Origin: an uncultured Lutibacter sp.
GTDB lineage: Bacteria; Bacteroidota; Bacteroidia; Flavobacteriales; Flavobacteriaceae
Direction: 5' to 3'
Length of the DNA stretch: 64,000 nt
Assembly (NCBI RefSeq): GCF_947495725.1
Contig: NZ_CANLZZ010000004.1
Location: forward strand, 248,001-312,000
Below the pieces are notes generated by a model. That model did not search any database. It saw only the letters and a program-made list of their open reading frames with translations, and was not told where the DNA came from. Position 1 is the stretch's first letter; each line of letters opens with the position of its first letter. The position numbers and the translations under genes are program-made. Of the stretch, positions 34,899 to 44,239 are shown one piece after another.

Positions 34899-35582
34899 TT
34901 ATAACATCCCTTTCTTTAATGTTATTTCTATAACTCCATTGGCGCCCCTCAATCCCCAATGTGCAGCTTCATTTCCAATTAAAACTTTAACATCAGCTAC
35001 TTGTAATGGTAGAATTGATGAAATCTCAGTTACTATAATTCCATCAACCACCAATAACGCATAAGGATCTGCAAAAGCGGAATTTGGACCTTGAGAATCT
35101 AACAAAATCTTTTCACTTCCTGTATCTGAAGTGATATTTGCTCCAGGATAAATATTTTGAAAAATTGAATTCATTGTTTCGAAGTTATTGTTTTCTACCA
35201 ATAAATTCTCAACACAATAGTCTAAAACACTCTTATCCAAACTTTTATTAGCAATAACACTTTCATATGAATTATTGTTGTTACTATATATTAAATTTAC
35301 AAACAAAGAGTCCAAATTTTTTAATTTAATATACTGACTTTCAAAACCTTCAAGTTCTATTCTAATTAAATCTTTCTTTTTACACGAAATTTTAAAAAAA
35401 CCTAATGAATCGGTTTTAACACTATTTTTTGATTTCTTTGCTTTTAAATTTACTCCTTTTAAAGGAAACTTATTAAAAGCTATAACTTTACCATTTACAA
35501 AATTTGTTTGCGCATTTAATTCAATAGCGCATAATGCCATTAACACAAAAACAAACCAAATAAAATTATTCTTTAAAAACAT
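34899..35582 (-). CDS. Secreted CarboxypepD_reg/TonB-plug protein without a barrel (copy 1)
   Basis: A 227-residue protein. After a signal peptide (1-24, ending LNAQ) comes a carboxypeptidase-regulatory-like beta domain (VNGKVIAFNKFPLKGVNLKA, VKTDSLGFFKISCKKKDLIR, about 28-95). A helical linker follows, and then a TonB-plug-like C-terminus (YALLVVDGIIVTEISSILPL, VADVKVLIGNEAAHWGLRGA, then NGVIEITLKKG; about 170-227). It stops where an outer-membrane barrel would begin in a SusC-type receptor. The upstream neighbour is a close paralog 11 bp away, so the pair forms an operon. Role unknown; it could work in the periplasm with a TonB system or as a surface component. Confidence 0.85.
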   Translation of the reverse strand: MFLKNNFIWFVFVLMALCAIELNAQTNFVNGKVIAFNKFPLKGVNLKAKKSKNSVKTDSLGFFKISCKKKDLIRIELEGFESQYIKLKNLDSLFVNLIYSNNNNSYESVIANKSLDKSVLDYCVENLLVENNNFETMNSIFQNIYPGANITSDTGSEKILLDSQGPNSAFADPYALLVVDGIIVTEISSILPLQVADVKVLIGNEAAHWGLRGANGVIEITLKKGML

Positions 35583-35593
35583 TTTTTTAATTA

Positions 35594-36271
35594 TTACTTC
35601 GATTTTAATTTAATCTCAACGGCACCATTAGCTCCTCGAACTCCCCAATGTGCTGCATTATTTCCAACTAAAACTTTTACCGACTCTACCTGTCCTGGTT
35701 GTATAGTTGAAATATCATCAACAACAATACCGTCAACTACTAACAATGCATAAGGTTCGGCTAAAAAGGAATTTGGACCTCGAGTATCTAACAATACTTG
35801 TTCACTACCTGTTTCTGAAGTGAAATTAGCTCCAGGATAAACACTTTGAATTACTTCAAAAATTGTTGTCATCATTTCAAAATTATTATTTTCAACCATT
35901 AGGTTTTCAATGCAGTAATCAAGTATGTTTTTATCTAAGTTATTATTTTCAATTATACTTTTATATGAATTATCATCGTTGCGATAAACTAAGTTTACAT
36001 TTAACGAATCTGTAGTACTAATTTTAATAAACTGACTATTAAAACCTTTTAACTCAATTCTTACAAGATCCTTTTTTTTACAAGAAATATTAAAAAAACC
36101 TAATGAGTCTGTCTGGGTTGTTTTTTTAGATTTTTTTGTAGTTATCGAAACTCCTTTCAAAGGGTATTTATTAAAAGCTGTAATTTTTCCATTTATACTA
36201 TTTGTTTGAGCATTTAATTGTAAAGTCATTACTCCAATTAACAAAAAAACAATCCAATTTATTTTATTCAT
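35594..36271 (-). CDS. Secreted CarboxypepD_reg/TonB-plug protein without a barrel (copy 2)
   Basis: A 225-residue paralog of the downstream gene; the two match over their full length, by eye well over half of the residues. Signal peptide 1-22 (ending LNAQ), regulatory-like domain (INGKITAFNKYPLKGVSITT), linker NNFEMMTTIFEVIQSVYPGA, and plug (YALLVVDGIVVDDISTIQPG, VESVKVLVGNNAAHWGVRGA, then NGAVEIKLKSK). It ends right after the plug strand, like copy 1. It is the first gene of the pair. The 'VDG' and 'GANG' motifs are the same as those in the A2M insert at 18791-25087. Confidence 0.85.
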   Translation of the reverse strand: MNKINWIVFLLIGVMTLQLNAQTNSINGKITAFNKYPLKGVSITTKKSKKTTQTDSLGFFNISCKKKDLVRIELKGFNSQFIKISTTDSLNVNLVYRNDDNSYKSIIENNNLDKNILDYCIENLMVENNNFEMMTTIFEVIQSVYPGANFTSETGSEQVLLDTRGPNSFLAEPYALLVVDGIVVDDISTIQPGQVESVKVLVGNNAAHWGVRGANGAVEIKLKSK

Positions 36272-36488
36272 TCTAAAAATATTTTATAATTTCAAATTTT
36301 ATAAGCTTATAAAAAGCCCCTTTTTTTATAGTACTAAAATACGTACAATTTTTAAGGAATTTCTATATTTAAAGGATAAAAATCTAATTTTAAAATTTAA
36401 ACCAAATGAATCTCATTAACTTAACATTAAATTAATCACCATTATTTAAAAATAAATTATTTTTTGAAAATTTTAACAAAAAAAAAAT

Positions 36489-36516
36489 TTGATTTATTAA
36501 ATAATTCGTATATTTG
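36489..36516 (+). promoter_or_regulatory. Strong promoter of a short transcript
   Basis: TTG (36489-36491), 17 bp, then TATATTTG (36509-36516) fit the full Bacteroidota consensus TTG-N17-23-TAnnTTTG. Transcription should start near 36520. Confidence 0.7.
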
Positions 36517-36519
36517 TCC

Positions 36520-36592
36520 ATGGTAAGTCTTTACGATTTACCAATCTTTTTCATAGCAATTTTCCTCACTCATCTCGAGTGAGGTTTCTTTT
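36520..36592 (+). ncRNA. Candidate small RNA or leaderless microprotein transcript
   Basis: The inferred transcript of about 73 nt has two hairpins. The first is GGTAAGTC-TTTAC-GATTTACC (36522-36542, one G-U pair), the second CCTCACTC-ATCTC-GAGTGAGG followed by T-rich sequence (36564-36592). It therefore has its own promoter and terminator. It also contains a 20-codon frame from an ATG at 36520, the predicted first base, to a TGA at 36580-36582 inside the terminator stem. The peptide is hydrophobic (core DLPIFFIAIFLTHL). Whether the RNA, the peptide or neither is the product cannot be decided. The rest of the 449-bp gap holds only AT-rich sequence and a weak TATCTTTA element at 36689-36696 that may drive the glycan operon. 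Confidence 0.5.
36564..36592 (+). terminator. Terminator of the short transcript
   Basis: An 8-bp perfect stem (CCTCACTC/GAGTGAGG) with a 5-base loop is followed by TTTCTTTTTT. It ends about 130 bp before the glycan operon and could also act as an attenuator for it. Confidence 0.8.
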
Positions 36593-36720
36593 TTATACCA
36601 ATTCCTTTTTTTTAACTTATATTCCGTTTAAGTTTCTATTTATATGTTACTATTTACGTAAGTATTTATTTTTACAGAAAAGATACATTATCTTTACATT
36701 TAACAATTAAAAACAGTCTA

Positions 36721-37833
36721 TTGAAACGTATAATTGTTTCCGTAACAAATGATTTAGTAAATGACCAAAGAGTTCATAAGGTTTGCACTTCTTTATTAGA
36801 ATTGAATTACGAAATTTTATTAATAGGAAGAAAACTTAAAAACAGTGAAAACTTAAAAAGAACTTATAATACTTATAGAATTAAATTGATTTTTAATAAA
36901 GGTTTTTTATTTTATGCTGAATATAATCTTCGCATTTTTTTTAAACTTCTTTTTTTAAAAAAAGACATTTTATTAAGTAATGATCTAGACACATTATTAC
37001 CAAATTATTTAATTAGTAAACTTTTTAAAAAGAAGCTGGTCTATGATAGTCACGAGTTATTTACAGAGGTTCCCGAATTAATAAACAGACCCTTTGTAAG
37101 AAATTTTTGGTTGGCTATTGAAAAACGGATTTTACCTAATATTAAAAATTGTTATACCGTAAACACTGAAATTGCACAAATTTATAGTTCAACCTATAAT
37201 ATACCTGTTAAAGTAATTAGAAATATAGCTCCCAAATATAAAACTATTGATGATTTAACTGATTTTTCAAGGAAAATAAAAGGCACAAAAAAAATGCTTA
37301 TTCTTCAAGGAACTGGTATTAATATTGATAGAGGAGCAGAAGAAGTGGTTGATGCCATGCAATATTTGGATAATATAATTTTATATATCATTGGCTCTGG
37401 TGATGTTTTTGAAATTCTTAAAGAAAAAATATCAGTACTTAATCTTCAAGAAAAAATTATTATTTTAAACAAAATGCCTTATCTAAAATTAATGAAATAT
37501 ACGCAAATTGCTGATCTTGGTCTTTCATTAGATAAGAATACGTGTTTGAATTATGAACTAAGTCTTCCTAATAAAATTTTTGATTATATACACGCTGGCA
37601 CTCCTCTACTTGTTTCAGACAGAAAAATTGTTTCTAAAATAGTAATCAAAAACAATATTGGCAGGGTAATTAATACTCATAATCCAAAACAAATCGCTAA
37701 TTGTATTTCTTCCATTTTTAAAAATGATAAAGAATATGCTATTTGGTGTAAAAATTTGAACTCAGCAGCACAATTATTCAATTGGGAAAAAGAAAGTGTT
37801 AAACTTAAAAGCATTTACAGTAATTTAAAATGA
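36721..37833 (+). CDS. Glycosyltransferase family 4 (first gene of glycan operon)
   Basis: A 370-residue GT-B enzyme. The start is a TTG: the protein must begin KRIIVSVTNDLVNDQRVHKV, the first strand of the fold, and no ATG lies upstream in frame. The N-terminal half contains DILLSNDLDTLLPNYL and LVYDSHELFTEVPELI (about 101-116). The C-terminal donor half has KMLILQGTGINIDRGAEEVV (about 196-215) and the EX7E-like region ELSLPNKIFDYIHAGTPLLV (about 280-299). Predicted to transfer a hexose or related sugar to a surface polysaccharide. The stop overlaps the next ATG as ATGA. Confidence 0.85.
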   Translation: MKRIIVSVTNDLVNDQRVHKVCTSLLELNYEILLIGRKLKNSENLKRTYNTYRIKLIFNKGFLFYAEYNLRIFFKLLFLKKDILLSNDLDTLLPNYLISKLFKKKLVYDSHELFTEVPELINRPFVRNFWLAIEKRILPNIKNCYTVNTEIAQIYSSTYNIPVKVIRNIAPKYKTIDDLTDFSRKIKGTKKMLILQGTGINIDRGAEEVVDAMQYLDNIILYIIGSGDVFEILKEKISVLNLQEKIIILNKMPYLKLMKYTQIADLGLSLDKNTCLNYELSLPNKIFDYIHAGTPLLVSDRKIVSKIVIKNNIGRVINTHNPKQIANCISSIFKNDKEYAIWCKNLNSAAQLFNWEKESVKLKSIYSNLK

Positions 37834-39143
37834 TTGTTATTTATAGCGAAAACATATCAAACCGCTTAATTTATACTTTTAATGTAATTTTTAAATATAT
37901 TTTAAAAACTAGCTATAAAATTGTAGATCTTCAAACTTTTGAAAATTCTAAAAATCAGGTTTGTATAAATTACAGTTCTAAAAAATTAAAAGATTGTATT
38001 TCTATTATTCCTCATACTATCCTTTTTGAAAAAGATATAAATAAACAGTTAATTAGTACTGAATGGAAAAATGACATCCCTTATTTCTTTAAAACTAACG
38101 GTAATTCACTTTTTGGTTTTGACATTTTTGCAAGTACCTTTTTTATGGTTACCAGATACGAAGAATATTTTCCAGAAAATTTAGATAATCACAATAGATT
38201 TAAAGCCGAAGATTCATCTGCTTATAAAAATAATTTTTTAAACCTTCCGGTAGTAAACCTTTGGGCTTTAGACTTAAAAAAGGAAATAGCGAAAATATAT
38301 CCTAATTATAATTTTCTTCAAACAAAATACAACTATATAAATTCTATAGATATTGATGTTGCATATGCTTATAAAGGAAAAGGGGTTTTTAGGTTATTTG
38401 CAAGTTTTGTAAAATCAGTTATAACTTTTAACAAAAGTGAACTAAAAAACCGATTTAAGTTTGTATTAAAAAAACGAGACATTTATAATTCTTATGATTT
38501 TATAACTAAGCTTCAAGAAAAATACAATACCACAAATTATTACTTTATTAATTTAGGAGATTATGCCAAATTCGACAAAAATGTGCATTATAAATCTAAG
38601 GAAATTCAACAATTAATAGAAAAGATTACTTTAAATAAAAAAAATAAGATTGGAATTCACCCTTCCTATGCTTCAAACAAAAATTCTATAAAAATTGAAA
38701 TTGAAAAAAAACGATTGGAGAAATTAACTAATCAAAGAATAACTAGTAGCAGACAACATTTTTTAATGTTAAGTTTCCCAAACACATATGAAAATTTATT
38801 AAAAAACAACATAACACACGACTATACAATGGGTTACGCCAGTAAAGTTGGATTTCGAGCGGGTATTTGTACAACCTTCCCCTTTTTTAACATCCCAAAA
38901 GACAAGGAAGAAAATTTATTAATTACTCCTTTTCAAATAATGGATGGAACTTTAAATAATTATGAAAATTTAAATCCTGAACAGGCAATAGAAAAAATAA
39001 ATACAATTATTACCACAATTAAAAAAGTTAATGGCACATTTGTATCCTTATGGCACAATTCATCTTTAAGCGAAACCAATGAATGGGAAAATTGGACAAT
39101 TGTTTATGAAACACTTGTTAAAAATGCATCAGGTGAAAAATAA
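37830..39143 (+). CDS. Polysaccharide deacetylase-like protein (copy B)
   Basis: A 437-residue full-length paralog of the protein at 2241-3542. Motifs in the same order are FGFDIFAS, TRYEEYFP (about 109), the catalytic-type NSIDIDVAYAYKGKG (about 171-185), IGIHPSYASN (about 276, keeping the HPS that copy A lacks), SSRQHF, DYTMGYASKVGFRAG and a C-terminal LWHNSSLSE. There is no signal peptide. It is the second gene of the three-gene glycan operon and is joined to the upstream glycosyltransferase by an ATGA overlap. Likely deacetylates the polymer made by this operon. Confidence 0.8.
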   Translation: MIVIYSENISNRLIYTFNVIFKYILKTSYKIVDLQTFENSKNQVCINYSSKKLKDCISIIPHTILFEKDINKQLISTEWKNDIPYFFKTNGNSLFGFDIFASTFFMVTRYEEYFPENLDNHNRFKAEDSSAYKNNFLNLPVVNLWALDLKKEIAKIYPNYNFLQTKYNYINSIDIDVAYAYKGKGVFRLFASFVKSVITFNKSELKNRFKFVLKKRDIYNSYDFITKLQEKYNTTNYYFINLGDYAKFDKNVHYKSKEIQQLIEKITLNKKNKIGIHPSYASNKNSIKIEIEKKRLEKLTNQRITSSRQHFLMLSFPNTYENLLKNNITHDYTMGYASKVGFRAGICTTFPFFNIPKDKEENLLITPFQIMDGTLNNYENLNPEQAIEKINTIITTIKKVNGTFVSLWHNSSLSETNEWENWTIVYETLVKNASGEK

Positions 39144-39161
39144 ATTAACAAATCTAAAAAT

Positions 39162-40274
39162 TTGAGTAAAACACTAAACATAGTTTCTTTTGACGTTCCT
39201 TATCCCCCAAATTATGGTGGAGTTATTGATGTCTTCTATAAACTAAAAGCACTAAACAAACTTGGTGTTAAAATTATTTTACACACTTTTGAATATGGAA
39301 GAGGCAATCAAACCGAATTAAAGAATTATTGTAAAACTGTTTATTATTATAAAAGAGAAAAAAAAATAAGTCAATTATTCTCAAAAACTCCCTTTATTGT
39401 AAACACAAGAAATGATGATCAGTTAATTAAAAACTTAAAAAGCAATAATTATCCAATCCTTTTTGAAGGTCTTCATAGTACTTATCCACTTTTAACAAAT
39501 TATTTTAATGATAGGATTACCTTTGTTAGAGCTCATAATATTGAACATAATTATTACAAAGGATTATCGAAAAGTGAACCAAATAAATTAAAAAAAATAT
39601 ACTTTAATATTGAAGCTTATAAATTGCTTAAATTTCAGAAAATTTTAAAAAAAACAAACTACATTTTATCTATTTCTCCTTTTGAACAAGAATATTTAAT
39701 ATCCAAATTTCCAAATAAATCCATTTACATTCCTGTATTTCATCAAAACAATAGTATTGAGACTTTTGAAGGTAAAGGGAATTTTGCTTTATATCATGGA
39801 GATATTGGAGTTTCAGACAATCTTAAAGCTTGTTATTATTTAATTAAAATATTTTCTAAAACTTCGTTTCCATTAAAAATTGCAAGTAATTTAACCAATT
39901 TAAAACTTGAAAAAAAAATAAAAGAATTTTCCAATATTAAATTCGAAAAACTTACCGATAATAACCAGTTAAATACACTTATAAAAACGGCACATATAAA
40001 TATTTTACCTACTTTCCAAAATACTGGAATAAAACTTAAACTTATTAATGCTCTATTTAATGGAAGATTTTGTTTGGTTAACGATGCAATGGTTTTAAAT
40101 ACTGGACTTGAAGAGATTTGTAATATTGCCAATTCTAAACAAGAATTTACAAAACAAATTGAAATTTTATTTCAGCAACAGTTTACAGAGAAATTAATTA
40201 AAGAAAAACAAAATGCTTTAGCACCATTTAACAACTTAAAAAGTGCTCAAAAAATTATAGATTTACTTAACTAA
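39162..40274 (+). CDS. Glycosyltransferase (third gene of glycan operon)
   Basis: A 370-residue glycosyltransferase of GT-B type. The start is again a TTG at 39162, giving SKTLNIVSFDVPYPPNYGGV, which is the normal N-terminus for this family and cannot be replaced by a nearby ATG. Other elements are FVRAHNIEHNYYKGLS (about 127-142), ILSISPFEQEYLISKF, ALYHGDIGVSDNLKAC (about 208-223, start of the donor domain) and HINILPTFQNTGIKLKLINA (about 278-297). It ends in a 4-bp overlap with the convergent ftsE gene. Predicted cytoplasmic; acceptor unknown. Confidence 0.85.
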   Translation: MSKTLNIVSFDVPYPPNYGGVIDVFYKLKALNKLGVKIILHTFEYGRGNQTELKNYCKTVYYYKREKKISQLFSKTPFIVNTRNDDQLIKNLKSNNYPILFEGLHSTYPLLTNYFNDRITFVRAHNIEHNYYKGLSKSEPNKLKKIYFNIEAYKLLKFQKILKKTNYILSISPFEQEYLISKFPNKSIYIPVFHQNNSIETFEGKGNFALYHGDIGVSDNLKACYYLIKIFSKTSFPLKIASNLTNLKLEKKIKEFSNIKFEKLTDNNQLNTLIKTAHINILPTFQNTGIKLKLINALFNGRFCLVNDAMVLNTGLEEICNIANSKQEFTKQIEILFQQQFTEKLIKEKQNALAPFNNLKSAQKIIDLLN

Positions 40275-40960
40275 ACGTTTGTCTTTTGCTGAACAACCTC
40301 AAATAATTCTCCTCCTTCACATTTTAAAGTTTTATAAGGGAATTTTAAAATAAGTGCATAATCATGAGTTGCCATTAAAATAGTTTTGCCTGTTGCATGT
40401 ATTTCTTTTAAAACATTCATAACGCCAACCGAAGTTGCTGGATCTAAATTACCCGTAGGTTCATCGGCTAAAATTAATTCCGGGTCATTTAACAATGCTC
40501 GCGCTATTGCCACACGCTGCTGCTCACCTCCCGATAATTGAAACGGCATTTTAAAGTCTTTAGTTTCCATTCCAACTTTTGACAAAACTTCCATTATTTT
40601 AGACTTCATTTTATCAGCGTCTTTCCAGCCCGTTGCTTTTAAAACAAATTTCAAATTTTCAAAAACATTTCTATCATTTAATAATTTAAAATCCTGAAAA
40701 ACAATCCCTAATTTCCTTCTTAAAAACGGAATTTCCTTTTCTTTTAATGTATTTAAATTAAAACCAACAATACTCCCTGTTCCCTCTTCAAGTGTTAAAT
40801 CTCCGTATAAAGTTTTCATTAAACTACTTTTTCCACTTCCTGTTTTACCAATTAAATAAACAAACTCACCCTTATTAATGGTTAAATTCACTTTGGATAA
40901 CACTAAATTTTCGCGTTGAAATATTTGAGCATTTTTTAAAGAAAGTATAGCTTCGGACAT
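40271..40960 (-). CDS. ftsE: Cell-division ABC ATPase FtsE
   Basis: A 229-residue ABC ATPase of FtsE length. The Walker A is LIGKTGSGKSSLMKTL (about 35-50), the Q-loop region IVFQDFKLL, the signature LSGGEQQRVAIARAL (about 143-157), Walker B ELILADEPTGNLD (about 162-174), and H-loop LMATHDYALI. FtsE with the membrane protein FtsX links the divisome to peptidoglycan hydrolases. ftsX is not adjacent, which I have seen described for other Flavobacteriia but cannot confirm here. It diverges from the TPR gene. Confidence 0.9.
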   Translation of the reverse strand: MSEAILSLKNAQIFQRENLVLSKVNLTINKGEFVYLIGKTGSGKSSLMKTLYGDLTLEEGTGSIVGFNLNTLKEKEIPFLRRKLGIVFQDFKLLNDRNVFENLKFVLKATGWKDADKMKSKIMEVLSKVGMETKDFKMPFQLSGGEQQRVAIARALLNDPELILADEPTGNLDPATSVGVMNVLKEIHATGKTILMATHDYALILKFPYKTLKCEGGELFEVVQQKTNV

Positions 40961-41164
40961 GTAATTATGATTTTTAACAAATCTAAATATTTAAAAATAA
41001 AATTTCAACATATAACAATTTAAAATACCTACAATTACGCTTTAAAATTAAATTTAGGAACAGTTATTGTTATCATCTTTTGATAAAAAAATAAAAAGAA
41101 AATGCAATTTCGTAAAATTATTACGTTATTAGACTATAGTTTTAAACTTTCAATTTTTATTAAA

Positions 41165-44100
41165 ATGAATTATAAAAAAATTGTATTACCATTTATAATA
41201 TTTTTTATTTCGTGCTCACTTTTTGCACAAAAAACCGCTATTTATACCAATAGCTTAAAGGAATATAACCACGCTGTTGAATTATACCAAAACAAAGCTT
41301 ATGTTGCTGCACAACACAAATTTAACAACTTAAAAAATAATTTCGATCACGCTTCAGAACTAAAAGCAAATTGCGAATATTATGCAGCAAATTGTGGTAT
41401 AAGACTAGGACAAAGAAATTCGGATGATTTAATGCAAAAATTTGTAGACAAATATCCGACTAGCACCAAAAGAAACAATGCTTTTATTGATGTTGCCGAT
41501 TATTATTACAAGGTTGGAAAATATTCATACGCTGCAAAGTGGTATAAAAAAGTAAATACAACCAATTTAAATATAAAACAAGAGGAGGCATTTAATTTTA
41601 AATATGGTTATTCACTATTTGCAACCAAAAATTATGCTTTAGCAAAAAACTATTTTTTAGGTTTACTCGATTCTCAAGAATACGGAGCCCAAGCTAAATA
41701 TTATTATGGTTTTATTGCGTACAACCAAGATGATTATACTACAGCCGACAAATATTTAGGAGAAGTAGAAGAGAACACAAACTTTAAACAAAACGTATCG
41801 TACTATTTAGCCGATATGAATTTTAAATTAGGGAAATTTGAAACGGCTATTGAAAAAGGAGAACCTCTTTTGGAAAAATCTAGAGGTTTAGAACATTCTG
41901 AAATTTCGAAAATTGTTGGAGAGAGTTATTTTAACCTGCAAAAATACAAAGAAGCAATTCCGCATTTAAAAAAATACAAAGGAAAGCGAGGTAAATGGAC
42001 AAATACAGATTATTACTTATTAGGATATTCGTATTACAAACAAAACGACTTTGAAAATGCCATTAATTTTTTCAATAAAATTATAGGAGGAGATAATGGT
42101 GTTTCGCAAAACGCATATTATCATTTAGCCGAATGTTATTTAAAATTGAATCAAAAAAACGAGGCCTTAAATGCTTTTAGAAATGCATCTCAAATGAAAT
42201 TTAAACCAGAAATTCAAAAAGATGCGTGGTTAAACTATGCCAAATTAAGTTACGAAATTGGAAACCCGTATAAAAGTGTTCCTGAAGTTTTACAAGAATA
42301 CATAGAGTTATATCCAAACTCAACTCACAAAGAAGAAATTAACGATTTAATTATAAGCGCATATATTACTTCTAAAGATTATAAAGGAGCCTTAGAATTT
42401 TTAAAAGATAAAAAAAGTGCTAAAGATCTAGGACTGTATCAAAAAGTTGCTTACTATCGAGGTGTTGAACTTTTTTCTGAAGGAAACTTTGATTTAGCTA
42501 AAGAAAATTTCGAAAACTCTTTGAAAGCACCAATCGATAAATTATTTACAGCTAAGTCAAATTTTTGGAAAGGAGAATCTAATTACAGATTAAATAATTT
42601 TGTAAATGCGTTGAATGATTTTAAACAATTTTCAATAAATAGCGAAGCTCCTAAAACTGCTGAATATGAGCATCTTAATTATAATATGGCTTATACATTT
42701 TTTAAACAAAAAGATTACAACAATGCAATTGATGCCTTTAAAAAATATATAAATCAAAATACCGATGATAAAGTTCGTAGAAATGATAGTTATTTAAGAA
42801 TTGCAGATGGCTATTTTGTAAACCGAAACTATTCAAATGCTATAAATTACTACAACAACGCTATAAAAATAAACGGAATTGATAGTGATTATGCTCATTT
42901 TCAAAAAGCAATTAGTTATGGTCTTATAGGAAAAGAAAATCAAAAAATTGACGAATTAAATCTTTTTTTAAACAAATATGCACGATCTACATATAAAGAT
43001 GATGCTTTATACGTTTTGGGTAATTCTTATATTAAAAAAGGTGAAAATCAAAAGGCAATTTCAAGCTTTGATCAATTAATTACCAATTTTAAAAGAAGTC
43101 CGTTAGTATCTAAATCATTACTAAAAAAAGGACTTATATACTATAATGCAGATCAAAATGAACAAGCTTTAACAACTTATAAATCTGTTGTAAAAAGATT
43201 TCCAAATACTGCAGAAGCAAAACAAGCGGTTAAAGATATTAGACAAATTTATGTTGATTTAGGAAGAGTTGATGAATATGCTAGTTGGGTAAAAAATATT
43301 GATTTTATAAATGTTTCTGATGCTGAATTAGATAATGACATGTACGAATCTGCAGAAAAGCAATATTTACAAAACAATCATAGTAAATCTATTACGGCCT
43401 TTAAAAAATATTTGCAAAATTTCCCTAGAGGTCTGCACAAATTACAAGCAAACTTTTATTTAGCACAATCGTTATTTTCTGAAAACAAGCGAACAGAAAG
43501 CATTCCTTATTACAGTTTTGTTACTGAGCAAGAACCTAATGAGTTTACGGAAAATTCTTTATCAAAATTAGCCTTAGTTCTATTAGAAAACAACAATTGG
43601 CAACGTGCAATTCCAGTTTTAGAACGTTTAGAAAACGAAGCCGATTTACCTCAAAATATAACTTTTGCACAATCCAATTTAATGAAAGGGTATTACGAAA
43701 ATAAAAATTATAGCAAAGCGGTTGCTTACGCCGAAACGGTATTGAAAAATTCTAAACTTGAAAATAGAATTAAATCCGATGCACAAATTATTATTGCTCG
43801 TTCAGCAATAAAAACAAACAATGAAACAAAAGCCAGAAATGCATATAAAGAAGTTGAAAAAATTGCTTCTGGGGAATTAAAAGCCGAAGCACTTTATTAT
43901 AATGCCTATTTTGAAAACAAAGATGGAAGTTATCGTGTATCCAATCAAATTGTTCAAAAAATAGCATCAGACTATTCTGCTTACAAATATTGGGCTTCAA
44001 AAGGGTTAATTATTATGGCTAATAACTATTACGAATTAAATGACGCCTACCAAGCTACATATATTTTAGAAAGTGTTATTAAAAACTTTTCGCAATTTGA

Positions 44101-44182
44101 TGATGTAGTTTCAGAAGCTACAACAGCATTAAATAAAATAAAAACAGAGGAAGCAAAAACAAACGAATCTATTAAAAATTAG
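41165..44182 (+). CDS. Large exported tetratricopeptide-repeat protein
   Basis: I chose the ATG at 41165 (1005 residues), because it starts a clean signal peptide (MNYKKIVLPFIIFFISCSLF, ending FAQ); an ATG 63 bp upstream would add a non-signal stretch. The mature protein is almost entirely TPR-like helix pairs, e.g. YNHAVELYQNKAYVAAQHKF, KYSYAAKWYKKVNT, NFALAKNYFLG-type units, and WKGESNYRLNNFVNALNDFK. It is 57 bp upstream of the barrel gene at 44240, so the pair are likely partners in the outer membrane or periplasm. TPR proteins scaffold complexes; a specific function is not known. Confidence 0.85.
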   Translation: MNYKKIVLPFIIFFISCSLFAQKTAIYTNSLKEYNHAVELYQNKAYVAAQHKFNNLKNNFDHASELKANCEYYAANCGIRLGQRNSDDLMQKFVDKYPTSTKRNNAFIDVADYYYKVGKYSYAAKWYKKVNTTNLNIKQEEAFNFKYGYSLFATKNYALAKNYFLGLLDSQEYGAQAKYYYGFIAYNQDDYTTADKYLGEVEENTNFKQNVSYYLADMNFKLGKFETAIEKGEPLLEKSRGLEHSEISKIVGESYFNLQKYKEAIPHLKKYKGKRGKWTNTDYYLLGYSYYKQNDFENAINFFNKIIGGDNGVSQNAYYHLAECYLKLNQKNEALNAFRNASQMKFKPEIQKDAWLNYAKLSYEIGNPYKSVPEVLQEYIELYPNSTHKEEINDLIISAYITSKDYKGALEFLKDKKSAKDLGLYQKVAYYRGVELFSEGNFDLAKENFENSLKAPIDKLFTAKSNFWKGESNYRLNNFVNALNDFKQFSINSEAPKTAEYEHLNYNMAYTFFKQKDYNNAIDAFKKYINQNTDDKVRRNDSYLRIADGYFVNRNYSNAINYYNNAIKINGIDSDYAHFQKAISYGLIGKENQKIDELNLFLNKYARSTYKDDALYVLGNSYIKKGENQKAISSFDQLITNFKRSPLVSKSLLKKGLIYYNADQNEQALTTYKSVVKRFPNTAEAKQAVKDIRQIYVDLGRVDEYASWVKNIDFINVSDAELDNDMYESAEKQYLQNNHSKSITAFKKYLQNFPRGLHKLQANFYLAQSLFSENKRTESIPYYSFVTEQEPNEFTENSLSKLALVLLENNNWQRAIPVLERLENEADLPQNITFAQSNLMKGYYENKNYSKAVAYAETVLKNSKLENRIKSDAQIIIARSAIKTNNETKARNAYKEVEKIASGELKAEALYYNAYFENKDGSYRVSNQIVQKIASDYSAYKYWASKGLIIMANNYYELNDAYQATYILESVIKNFSQFDDVVSEATTALNKIKTEEAKTNESIKN

Positions 44183-44239
44183 AACAACTAATTTATAGAT
44201 TTATTAATAAAATTATAGTTAAACAGAAAATTTAAACCA

